From Blastobasis lacticolella (taxonomy: Eukaryota; Arthropoda; Insecta; Lepidoptera; Blastobasidae): 64,000 nucleotides of DNA. The stretch's first letter is position 1. Each line of letters begins with the position of its first letter. The notes under the pieces are model-generated. The model was not told the origin of the DNA, searched no databases, and saw only the letters and a program-made list of their open reading frames with translations. The stretch spans positions 13,911,001 through 13,975,000 of the forward strand of contig LR990059.1 of assembly GCA_905147135.1 (NCBI GenBank), read 5' to 3'. Both the position numbers and the translations under genes were made by a program. Below are positions 44,270 to 54,045 of this stretch, piece after piece.

Positions 44270-47197
44270 CCCCAGGCGCTTCACGCCACACCCCCCACTC
44301 CCGCCAGTGTCGGCACCGGTCGCATGAGGCCGGGTGGGGTTTCGCTTGTTTCTTTTAATGTGCGCAGTCTACGCACAAACATCTCCGAACTTAGGACGTT
44401 CGTTAGGAGCAGGGAGCTCGACCTACTTCTCCTTCAGGAGACTTGGCTCAAGCCTTCGATCCAGAAGGGTATTTCGATCCCCGGCTTCTCCCTTGTCAGG
44501 GATGACAGGTCCCCCACCGCGTCATCGCGTGGTGGAGGAACTGCCATTTACTACAAGAGATCGCTTCATTGCTCCCCTCTTCCAACTCCAACTCTCTCGA
44601 GTATGGAGGCCTCCGTAGTGCAGCTAGGCATGACAGGACATCCGTCCCTGATCATAGCCTCTGTCTACATCACCGCCGGCTCCCTGCCACACAAAAGCGA
44701 CTTCGAAGCGCTCCTCTCTCTAGGCGACTCTGTTATTATGTTCGGAGATTTCAACTCCAAACATACCGACTGGACGTGTTCCTCCACCAACACGAGCGGT
44801 GTCCACTTAATGGACATCGTTCGGTCTCTCGACCTAGACGTGTATTGCCCCCTCTCCCCTACCCACTACCCAGACAGAGTGGATCACCGTCCCGATGTAC
44901 TGGACTTTGCGCTAGTGAAGGGCGTGTCGCTCACCCTCCGGTCGATCGACACCCTCGACGACTTAGGCTCCGACCACCGTCCAGTCTCCCTAGTACTAGG
45001 CTCCCCCACCCCTATCTCTCCCCCACTGCCGCGAACTTTCACGAAGTGGGAAGGATTCAAAGAGTCCATGGCGGCCGTCATGGACGCGCCCGACTCGCCG
45101 CTCGCTTTTTCATCCGACTACTTCGATAGTCCGGATAAAATCGACGCTGCGGTAACCTCGTTAACGTCCCACATTCGGTCAGCGTTAAAGGACAACGAAG
45201 TGGTGGCCCCTGTCGTTAATCGGCAGGGACTCCCACTCGAAGTTCGAAACCTGATCAAAGCCAAAAACGCAGCCCTCCGGAGGGCCGCACTCTATCCGAC
45301 CCCAGAGTACAGACGCACTGCGAACCGACTTCAGCGGGCAGTGAGAGCACGTCTCGACGAAATGAGGAACTCCCAATGGGGGGACCTCATGCAGACGATT
45401 TCCCCGTCCCATCAAGCGTACTACAAAGTGGCGAAAGCCCTTCGTACAGACGCCAGAGTCTCCATCCCTCCTCTTGTTCGCCCAGACGGCACAATTGCGT
45501 TTGCGGACACCGAGAAAGCCGAATGCTTTGCAGATAGCATTGCTTCACAATGCTCCCCTAGCACCATGGAGTGCGACCCCGGTCACGTGCGTGCGGTGGA
45601 AGACGAAGTCCGTCAAAAGACCTCGCTCCCTCCCACCACGGACCCTGTCACTGTGTCCCCCGACGAGATCCACTCCTTCATCAAGGGTCTCAAATCTAAC
45701 AAAGCGCCGGGCGCGGATGGAATTTCCAACCAAGCGCTTAAGTACCTCCCCGAGCAGGTGCTTACTTTGTTAGCGATCATTTTTAATGCTTGCTTTGACC
45801 ATTGCCACTTTCCGACCGCGTGGAAAGAAGCCATAGTCATAGGCATTCCCAAACCGGGAAAGCCGTTAAATGTAGCGTCATCCCACCGCCCGATAAGCCT
45901 CCTCAAGGCACTAGGGAAGTTATTCGAGAGAGTAGTGCTCTCTCGAATGAAAGAACATCTCTTCAAAGACGATGTTCTTATTCCCCATCAATTCGGCTTT
46001 CGTCCCAAACACAATTGCCCCAGACAAGTCCATCGTATAGTAGAATACATCCTCAATGGATTCTACCCAAAGAGAGAAAAGACGGTCGCAGTCTTCTACG
46101 ACGTCGCCAAGGCCTTCGACAAAGTCTGGCACGAAGGCCTTGTTTACAAGCTATACAAGCTTGGTCTCTCCGATCGACTCGTCCGATTAGTAGCGTCCTA
46201 TTTAAAACACCGTACCTTTCGGTTCAGACACGAAGGTACTTTGTCTTCCCCACGTCAACTGAAGGCCGGCGTCCCGCAAGGCTCTGTACTCTCTCCCCTA
46301 CTCTATATATCGTACACGAACGATATTCCCGTCCCCGACAACGGGGTGCAACTGTCCCTTTTCGCCGACGACACGGCAATCTACGCCAAAGGGCGAAGGC
46401 CACCCATGGCAAAGCTCCAAAAGGCGGTGAACAAGCTCGAAGCTTGGTTCAAACTGTGGCGCATCGAAGTGAATCCGGAGAAGAGCTCCGCGGTTTGCTT
46501 CGATGTTAAGCGCAGACGGGGTGACAGCGACCCCCCTCCCCTCCGCATGCAAGGGAAACTAGTTCCCTGGCAGCGCGCTGTAAAATATCTAGGCGTCACG
46601 CTTGACAAAAGGCTCACTTTCCGGCCCCATGTCGAAAGAGTGTGCCGCACCGCCCGTTTCTACCTGGGTCGCCTCAACAGTATGTTGGGTCGATTCAGTA
46701 AAATGTCCCTCAGGAACAAGCGAACCCTCTACAAGGTGTGCATTCGACCGGTGTTGACATACGCCTCCCCCGTCTTCGCTCACGCGAGCTCCCACGTCAC
46801 TAAGAAACTGCAAATTGTGCAGAACATCTTCTGCCGTAGGGCAACGGCGGCTCCATGGTACGTCCGCAATGCGGACCTACACCGTGACATGGACCTGCCT
46901 ACCCTGCAGCAGTTTCTTAGAACGCTCTCCGAGACCTTTTTCAAGGCCGCGGAGGAGCACCCCAACCCGCTCGTGCGAGAGGCAGCAGCCTACGCTCCCC
47001 GCCCGGTCTCCGGCCACGTGGTACGGAGACCGAGACACGTCCTCGCGGATCCCCCCGACGAACTGTCGAGCGCCCTGAACCTCCTCCTGGAGGCTCAGGA
47101 CGACTCAACAGAGCCCCCCCATGCCGTTTCAGCGGCCCCCGTAGGCCCCCAATCCCAATCCACGGCAGCGGGACCCCCTTCTGGGGTCTCGCTATAA
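44267..47197 (+). CDS. LINE ORF2: endonuclease and reverse transcriptase
   Basis: This 976-residue protein nicks the target and copies the element RNA into DNA at the nick. The N-terminal APE-type endonuclease shows N31 (S-F-N-V-R-S), E58 (Q-E-T-W), G-D-F-N at 160-163 and S-D-H at 235-237 (D236, H237). The reverse transcriptase starts near K479 (K-A-P-G-A-D-G), continues with I-P-K-P-G-K and S-H-R-P-I-S-L, and has motif A with D612 (F-Y-D-V-A-K-A-F-D), motif B G-V-P-Q-G-S-V-L-S-P, and motif C F-A-D-D with D701 and D702. The later part carries K-Y-L-G-V-T-L-D and L-T-Y-A-S-P-V. The length is normal for the clade. No stop, frameshift or lost catalytic residue is seen. Translation probably depends on the TAATG overlap with ORF1. 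Confidence 0.96.
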   Translation: MPQALHATPPTPASVGTGRMRPGGVSLVSFNVRSLRTNISELRTFVRSRELDLLLLQETWLKPSIQKGISIPGFSLVRDDRSPTASSRGGGTAIYYKRSLHCSPLPTPTLSSMEASVVQLGMTGHPSLIIASVYITAGSLPHKSDFEALLSLGDSVIMFGDFNSKHTDWTCSSTNTSGVHLMDIVRSLDLDVYCPLSPTHYPDRVDHRPDVLDFALVKGVSLTLRSIDTLDDLGSDHRPVSLVLGSPTPISPPLPRTFTKWEGFKESMAAVMDAPDSPLAFSSDYFDSPDKIDAAVTSLTSHIRSALKDNEVVAPVVNRQGLPLEVRNLIKAKNAALRRAALYPTPEYRRTANRLQRAVRARLDEMRNSQWGDLMQTISPSHQAYYKVAKALRTDARVSIPPLVRPDGTIAFADTEKAECFADSIASQCSPSTMECDPGHVRAVEDEVRQKTSLPPTTDPVTVSPDEIHSFIKGLKSNKAPGADGISNQALKYLPEQVLTLLAIIFNACFDHCHFPTAWKEAIVIGIPKPGKPLNVASSHRPISLLKALGKLFERVVLSRMKEHLFKDDVLIPHQFGFRPKHNCPRQVHRIVEYILNGFYPKREKTVAVFYDVAKAFDKVWHEGLVYKLYKLGLSDRLVRLVASYLKHRTFRFRHEGTLSSPRQLKAGVPQGSVLSPLLYISYTNDIPVPDNGVQLSLFADDTAIYAKGRRPPMAKLQKAVNKLEAWFKLWRIEVNPEKSSAVCFDVKRRRGDSDPPPLRMQGKLVPWQRAVKYLGVTLDKRLTFRPHVERVCRTARFYLGRLNSMLGRFSKMSLRNKRTLYKVCIRPVLTYASPVFAHASSHVTKKLQIVQNIFCRRATAAPWYVRNADLHRDMDLPTLQQFLRTLSETFFKAAEEHPNPLVREAAAYAPRPVSGHVVRRPRHVLADPPDELSSALNLLLEAQDDSTEPPHAVSAAPVGPQSQSTAAGPPSGVSL

Positions 47198-47446
47198 ATT
47201 CTCCAGCGTATGCTCCGTAAGGAGTGACGTTGAGCGCACCCCGTCCCTACGGGGTGTAGCATCCGATGAAACCTGAAAGGCCCTTATGGCTACAGGTGCT
47301 TCCAGGGGGTGTTTAGTACGTATGCGCCTAGGTTCTTTTGGCGAGTCGTGCATAACCAGTCCGGCCGGCCGGCTGGGATACTCATGAGAGTTCACCTCCT
47401 CCCTTCCAACCGCATTACCGAAGGGTGCCCATTTCCTTTGCGTTGG

Positions 47447-47448
<2 letters not shown>
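47198..47448 (+). other. LINE 3' UTR
   Basis: About 250 bases with short inverted words (GCGCACCCCGTC and CTACGGGGTGTAGC near 47236-47260) that could fold into a stem recognised by the reverse transcriptase. It ends at TTGCGTTGGGC before the poly(A). No AATAAA is needed or seen directly before the tail. Confidence 0.7.
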
Positions 47449-47480
<32 letters not shown>

Positions 47481-47488
47481 GACAGTGT
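47449..47488 (+). repeat. Poly(A) tail and right target-site duplication
   Basis: Uninterrupted A run at 47449-47477, overlapping the right duplication (47476-47488). Confidence 0.93.
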
Positions 47489-48632
47489 GGGGACGAAGCA
47501 GTTTATTGCTGAACAGTTGTATCGAAAAACAGTTTTGTTCTTAATATAGATAGTTTAAGGTTTAATTTCGAGCTTTTGTTGGGACGTTTGCTTTCGTATG
47601 TTGAACGGAAATTCTTTTTGTGCTGGGTGAATTGTGCGTCATTAAAATGCATTTTTTTTTATTATGACAAAACGCTTTATGATGTTGAAATTTTATTAAA
47701 ACGACCGTTCTTAGAGCCCTTTTAGATTGCCATAGGAACATGTGGTAGGTATGTAAATTTCACAGCTGGAGCTCGTACGTTTAAGTCATTATTTTAAATT
47801 TAGAAGGGACGAGGGCACATATTTCGCGCATTCATTATGAAATATTTTTTTATAACTACCAGTGTTAATTGAGCACACATCCTACCTGAAGGGTAGCCGT
47901 AACTGCCCACTGTACATGTTCGCACATTGTTTTGTACCTAGGTACTTAGGTACAAAAGTTTTGGAACCTCGATGGTAGGTTACACACATTTATTGAATTA
48001 TATAAAATCTACACCTACTTTCCCCCTACCTACCCTTTTTATCTTACTGATAAAACTTCCACTTGAATCACTCTAGAATCTATTGTTGAAAACCGTAAAA
48101 AATCCGTTGCGAAGTTACTTTGTTTTATACTACCTACTCGTATATACTAAACTTGTCCAATTGTTTTGTGAACCGAATAAAGTAAATAAATGTATAGACC
48201 TACAATCAAGAATCCTTTATTTTCAGGCCGTCATAGACTGTAAATGTACCTAAGTGTAAACATTAAGTTCTCAACTGTACAATCCACAGACAAAATCATT
48301 TGCTTAACAGCCAAAGCCGAACTAAGCCCAACATAATCCTGTAAAACACATGCAATATTCAGGCAATTAATCACAAAGGCGCCATGAACAATCTTGCCAA
48401 ACTATCTTAGTGGGAGATTATCCTGGAGCTAACCGGCCCGATCTGGTTCTAGCCAGTATTGACATTTAATGTGATTTATGGACAATAAACACGCTCGCTT
48501 CTGTATTGTTACGTAAATAACTACCGGGTGCCGGTTGGGGTTCGGTTTCCGTTTCGAACGTAACCGGTTACCGGATGGACGTAAAAATATTTTAAGGAAT
48601 ATTGCGACAATAAACAATTAGATTAGATTCAG
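47489..48632. other. Intron, fragment of element H only
   Basis: 48060-48165 (TTGAATCACTCTAGAATCTA, AAAAATCCGTTGCGAAGTTA, CTTTGTTTTATACTA) is a reversed fragment of non-autonomous element H. No exon recognised. Confidence 0.45.
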
Positions 48633-48880
48633 CCGTGTGGTGTCTGACAGAGTAGAATAGCACCAACCCCTTACACTCGCGGGTGTCGTACAAGGCGACT
48701 TTTTAGAGACAATAGATCTTGTCTCTGTAGGCTGGAAAATGGGCAGCAGCGTTTTCAATTGTTACATTATAACACTGCGATCTCCAACCCGCCTGCCAAG
48801 CGTGGAGATTATGGCAATAACCTCCCGTGGGAGAGGCCCTAAGCCCTGCAGTGGACTGTATTGGGCTGTGATTATGATGA
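48633..48880 (+). repeat. (GAT)n-tailed dispersed repeat, near complete
   Basis: Begins GCCGTGTGGTGTCTGACAGA, includes ATAGCACCAACCCCTTACAC, AGGCTGGAAAATGGGCAGCA, CAACCCGCCTGCCAAGCGTG and GGGAGAGGCCCTAAGCCCTG, and ends GTGATTATGATGA. It is one of the best-preserved copies in the window. Confidence 0.75.
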
Positions 48881-49507
48881 AATAATTAGATTTAGTTTTA
48901 ATTTGATTATTGTTGTTGATAGTTATACGTTCAGAAACTACGGAATCAGCTTACCATCAGTTAGGCCGTAAGCTTGTCTGAGACTTAAGTGGTATAAATA
49001 GAAGTAAATGACCTGAGTAGCACTGTGGTTACTATGTTTTCCTGCTACGAAGATGGTCTTTTGACTGTGATTAAGGCAATACACCGTGCATATATTTTGC
49101 ACTTGTGTATTACTATTATAAAAAGCAACACTTGACGTCTAACAGTTCAACAACGATCTAATAATAGCCACATCTGTCCAGATTGTGAAGGAACTCTCAA
49201 CTGAGCCTCAAAGGCCGGCACCTAAGTAAATGACCCTCGCTGTCAATCAGTCTTCATTAGGCTGTACGGAACTTTATTACTGTGCTCCTAAGTGCCGTCT
49301 ATTACCGACCCGTGTTCCAAGCGGTGCTCCTGGATGTATATATCCTTCTAGCCAAGTGCGGAGGCGTGGATTTCATCCGACAATATTTGAATTGAGCGAA
49401 TTAGGTAGCCCTTACCGTTCGTCCATTTACATTCGTGTCACAGTCGTTTGACACCTGACATCATGGCATAATATACAAATAAGAGAATATTAGGTTGGTT
49501 TACATAG

Positions 49508-49672
49508 TATACAATAAAGTCGCTTCCCTTTAGATACGCTTAGATCTTTTGAACTACGCAACGGATTTTATAGCGGTTTTCAACAATAGATAGAGAGGTT
49601 CAAGAGAAAGGTGTATAAGCAAGAAAAAGGGTTGGTAGGGGTAACGCAAAAAAAGTCGCGCTTATTCTACTA
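49508..49672 (+). repeat. Non-autonomous element H
   Basis: ACAATAAAGTCGCTTCCCTT, GATCTTTTGAACTACGCAAC, GGTTTTCAACAATAGATAGA and GGTTGGTAGGGGTAACGC. Confidence 0.65.
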
Positions 49673-51743
49673 TAAATCGTATACAATACCTGGATATAAT
49701 AATTATGCATTAACTCCAAATTGTCATTATTAATAATTGGACGGCAAATGTAACTACATAATTTAGATACCATATTAACTTACAGATATGTATGAATATA
49801 TTGTAAAAATGTGTATCAATAAATAAATAAATGACAAGGTGCATAACATTGACTGGTGTCTGTATCCTAACTAGCATTTTAAATCCGAAACTCTGAGTAC
49901 ATAAGCCTCCGAATAGATTTGGGATTTTGTCATATAAAAATATGAGAACATGGGGAAGGACTATCACAGATTCCAAAAACACGAGCTACACTAGCAACAA
50001 CAGAATTTTACCTGGACAAATTCGCAAGCAAAATTAAGTTTACCAAGACGTTATCTACACTTGGAAACGTGGAGCTTGAATCACTCACCAACTGTCCCAT
50101 TACCGAACAAATTTAAACCAATCGTAATAATAATTTCACGAATTAACTAACCCACCAGCCGGAGCGTGTCGACAATGCTCCGAATGTGACAGCTTAATCG
50201 GTGTTAAAACCATCGTCGCATGTGCGGAGAGGCAATGGCTCGAGAAAGTTGATTAGAGTGCCTGTCACCTATTCGAGATTTAATCCCGTGCTCGGTTTCC
50301 GGCGACCCTCGAGGCACAGGAGCGAGCGATTCGGGGTTCGGGAACAGGGAACAGGCCACTGTGTCGACTCACCGCTTAGAGGTGCTTAGAGTGCAGGTTC
50401 TAAGAACTGTTCCAGGAGTAGGGATTTGGTTAAATCGTATTTCCTAGATGTTAGCAGTGCCATTTCTATATTTTTATTAAGTTTCGATTTATATAAAATA
50501 CTTATATAAACCTAAACTGAATAAAAAAAAAAAAAAATAACTTAATTAAATTATTACTTTAGGTGAGTTCCTACACTTCTGAAATCATTCAATAAATAGT
50601 TACTGTGAATTTCAATTATGACTAAATTAGAACATAACTAATGTCGAACATGACAGCCATTTATAAACCCATTTTGCCGTTTGTAATGTAAATTGGAACT
50701 GAAAAATGTTGCATAATTTTATTGATATTGTGAGTGGTATTTGGCTTGACTTCTGTCCCCTAGTGTTACAATTTTGACAGTTGTCTATCTGCGCATTTCT
50801 GTAGGTATGTCTGAATGTGGTATTGTAACTATCGAACAGATAAACCACTTTGGGTGCGGTTTCTTTTATTTAAAAGCCAGTTTAATGAAGGTGGTCTTAA
50901 AAATGGTTCATTAAAATCGGTGTATCATGTACCTAGATTTCGTCGGAAGTTTTCCGACACCTGTCAGTAAAGTAGCCGACGCTGTTGCTTCTTAATTTGT
51001 TCCAGAGCCGTATACCGCCTCATCTCTTATTCGAAACCGAATCAGTAGTGTAATTAGACGTGTCACAATATTCCTGTCATCGCGTTACGGACAGTTTGAC
51101 GTCGGATTTAGAAACTAGAAACCAAATACACGCGATAAGTAGCTGTCTGTAAGATATAAATATAACATATCATATTCAATTGAACGTGTAAAGGTGATAT
51201 GAAAGGCTCGACCTCCACTCTTTCACTGTTTGTTTAGGATTTCACATCATTTTTGTGGCTTGAAATGGTTTTGGGACGAACAATGGCATCGAATGCTCCT
51301 GTATTATTTTCAGTAGCTTTATTAACGTCTGTTTGCTAATTGGCTTGTCCTTTCTTGAAGTGCGGTTGTTCCAATTTTAATATAATTATATAATGAATTA
51401 TATTAGTATTTATATTATGAATGTAAAGCTGTATGTTTTCCTTACGAAAGCAAAATAAAAAATAATATATTGGTACCGATCAATGTAAATTAGTTTTAAT
51501 GAGTTTTTGGTGAGCACTACAGAGTTTACAGTTACCTGATGGAGGATAAAAATTTGATAAATTTTTCAGGTTTTGTGAGTTGCACAATTATTTCTTAAAA
51601 AATCAATAATCTTTACCGTTTCAGCGATGGTGGCATTTTCAGTAAAATAACATTCCTATGTATTATTTGTCAATAGTAAATATCACAATACCACTAAAAA
51701 TAAAAACAACAGATATCAACTGAATGGTAAAGTATCCACTTAC
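49673..51743. other. Intron, nothing recognised
   Basis: AT-rich; only short frames. Confidence 0.3.
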
Positions 51744-51856
51744 TTCCAAACTAAAATTGCTCCGATGAGGATGCCGATGACCAGCACAATTGAGCAGAGG
51801 CCGATGACTGCAGACGTCTGGAGTGAAGGGCTGTTGTGGTTGTACGCGTCTATCTT
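51744..51856 (-). CDS. Coding exon: transmembrane segment of the membrane protein
   Basis: A 113-nt exon bounded by acceptor TTTCCAATTCCAG and donor TGGAA|GTAAGT. It opens in phase 0 with K-I-D-A-Y-N-H-N-S-P-S-L-Q-T-S. The next 22 residues are hydrophobic (A-V-I-G-L-C-S-I-V-L-V, on to I-G-A-I-L-V-W), and it leaves two bases (AA) for a lysine completed by the exon at 26940-27108. The lysine/arginine cluster after the span and the acidic residues before it put the N-terminal side outside and the tail in the cytoplasm. The next intron is 24.6 kb and carries the intact LINE. The join to 62356-62961 is phase-compatible (0/0) but not proved. Confidence 0.75.
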
Positions 51857-53175
51857 CTGGAATTGGAAAGAGAAGCTGTATTAGGCATAGATGTAAAAGA
51901 ACTAGAATAGAATAGGGTTGAAACAATTGCGTAGAAGAATATCAGTGTTATAAAAAATACATTTTAACAAAATAAATGTTTTTTTTTGGTTATGGATAAT
52001 TTTTTTTTTTTCATTTTATGATTACTAACGAATAAAACGCCTGGAAAACTACTCTTCTTTGTAAAAGCCTTATTAAACTAATCGCAATGAGTTACCATTC
52101 ATTTTAACCATCATGGAACGGACTTTCTGCAGGTATAACTTTGATAGTTGTAAGTTTTATACTTTTTGAGAAAATCCATTCCAAGGTAGTGGGTGGCCCG
52201 GTAATTTGCTGTCCAGTGTAGTCATAGAATAGAAATAAAGACAACATAGGTAATCCCGAGCAGAATTTCAATAAAAGCCAATAGGAATCTCTCTCGAATA
52301 ACTTAACGCAGAAAACGAACAAAACAAATACGCATCCAAAAATCCAATTTGTAATAAATATAACTTTACTTTTCTTCCCTAATAGAGGGATACCGAAATC
52401 ATATCAACAGAAAATTGGGACACCCGCAACAACATTACTGGCAATACTACCTTGGCAATGTCTACGTGAACCTTTCACCTTTCCCTGGCTGGGGGAAAGA
52501 AAATAAAAAATAACACAGCCACTCAGAGGGTCCGCGCGAAAGGGGAGGCAGGCAACGGTACAAAAAACGCACCTTTTGTGTCAAAACACCCTTTTTTCGT
52601 CGACCCTATATCGGTTGCTTGACGCCTACTGGTCGGTGCTTTAAATGACTTCATTGTAATAGTAACAAATTGTGGAATGATTGGTAAGAAAATTGGTTTC
52701 TACGAAATTGTTTCTGGAGCCATTAATATCGTTTGACGCTACGATTGTAATATAAAATTCAACGATTACTTTTTTATTACTCAGTCAACTTGAGTCATCG
52801 ATAGATTATGTTTTTGCCTAACAAAAGGAAAAAAACCTTGCAATTTTTTGAACAGATTCATATTCAACCAAGTGCTGGAAATATGTAATCGCCATATTTG
52901 TTTGAGCACGTACAGCCCCTAAACGTACTTGCAGCTGTTGCAAACTTGAAACAATTATCACAATATGGCGCACGTGTGAAGGAAGAAGAGATATCAAACT
53001 CACATTACACGGGAGGCGAGCAAAAATTTGGAATTAAGCTTCCTTAGCCTGATATTATGGCGTATAACGTTCTAATGTGGTAAGTTTGCATAAGTTGTAC
53101 GTTATTTTGAATTTATTACAATATATACAACAATGGAAGAGACAAGACATGTATTTTATATTATTATATCTTGGC
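51857..53175. other. Intron, nothing recognised
   Basis: No further exon with matching phase seen. Confidence 0.3.
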
Positions 53176-53400
53176 CATGTCCGGCAGAGTAGAATAGCAC
53201 CAACCCGTTACACTCGTAGGTGTTGTACAAGGCGACTAATGTTTTTGAGACTAAATATCTCGTCTCCGTTGGCTGGAAAATGGGTAGCAGCTTCTTCCGT
53301 TATTATATTTATGCAACAGCGATCTCCAACCCGCACGCCAAGTGTGGAGATTATGCCAATACCTCCCCATTCGTGGGAGAGGCTCTACGTCCTGATGTGA
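53176..53400 (+). repeat. (GAT)n-tailed dispersed repeat, tail lost
   Basis: GTCCGGCAGAGTAGAATAGC, CAAGGCGACTAATGTTTTTG, GGCTGGAAAATGGGTAGCAG and CCCATTCGTGGGAGAGGCTC. Confidence 0.7.
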
Positions 53401-53596
53401 TGTTGTAAAGAAGTTTCTGTTCGCTTTCAACGATTTGATGGGAGTTCTGGTTTTTGGGTTTTTGAGGGCAACAATTAATTAACATTCACTCGCTCCAATA
53501 TTCGATTGTCTAGGTAAAAACCTACAAAATCCATTAAAGATAAATGCATGGATATCACTTATCCATGGATTCCAGAATTCGAAAACAATCTATACA

Positions 53597-53801
53597 TACA
53601 CTTTCACTACACATATTATCGGGTTTGTTACCACGGTTAGTATTGTTTTTACCTCGATATTTCGACGCAGTTGCATGCGTCATGGTCACGAGTTGTTGTC
53701 ATGGTCTCGTGACCATGACGCATGCAACTGCGTCGAAATATCGAGGTAAAAACAATACTAACCGTGGTAACAAACCCGATAATATGTGTAGTGAAAGTGT
53801 A
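53597..53801. mobile_element. Foldback element: perfect 96-bp inverted repeat
   Basis: The left arm 53597-53692 and right arm 53706-53801 are exact reverse complements over all 96 bases, with a 13-base loop (TTGTTGTCATGGT). Arm words include CACTACACATATTATCGGGT, ACCTCGATATTTCGACGCAG and TTGCATGCGTCATGGTCACG. Flank words (ATAACCACGAAAGTCTTAAA) recur next to the decayed copy at 62000-62105. A transcript would fold into a perfect long hairpin. Confidence 0.92.
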
Positions 53802-53835
53802 GTGAATAACCACGAAAGTCTTAAAACCTAATCTA

Positions 53836-54045
53836 TACATAGTATAAAACAAAGTCGCTTCCAGCCGTCTGTCCCTAATTCCTATGTATCTATGTACGAT
53901 TAGATCTTTTAAACTAAACAACGGATTTTAATGTGGTTTTCAACAATAGATAGTGTGATTCAAGAGGCAGGTGTATATGCAAGAAAAATGTAGGTAGGGG
54001 TGAAGTAGGTGTACGCGAACGAAGTCGCGCCGGGTCCACTAGTTT
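53836..54045 (+). repeat. Non-autonomous element H, longest copy
   Basis: ACATAGTATAAAACAAAGTC, TGTACGATTAGATCTTTTAA, GGTGTACGCGAACGAAGTCG and GCGCCGGGTCCACTAGT end. Helitron-like by its lack of inverted ends, but not proved. Confidence 0.65.

Larger units (their letters stand above)
42206..47477 (+). mobile_element. Full-length, apparently intact Jockey-clade LINE
   Basis: Order: 5' UTR (42206-42680), ORF1 (42681-44267), ORF2 (44267-47197), 3' UTR (47198-47448) and a 29-base poly(A) (47449-47477). The 13-bp target-site duplication flanks it. Both ORFs are open from end to end with all key motifs, and the element is much richer in GC than its surroundings. It lies in a large intron of the minus-strand gene, in the opposite direction. 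Jockey clade is judged from the ORF1 layout (pre-zinc-knuckle domain plus three CCHC knuckles ending N-Y-R-G-C) and the ORF2 endonuclease and reverse transcriptase motifs. Intact ORFs, long homogeneous poly(A) and perfect duplication indicate a recent insertion. Confidence 0.95.

Noticed and set aside
45802..46509. 235-codon plus-strand frame inside LINE ORF2, plus several minus-strand frames
   Set aside because: Shadow of the reverse transcriptase frame, which carries all the conserved motifs.
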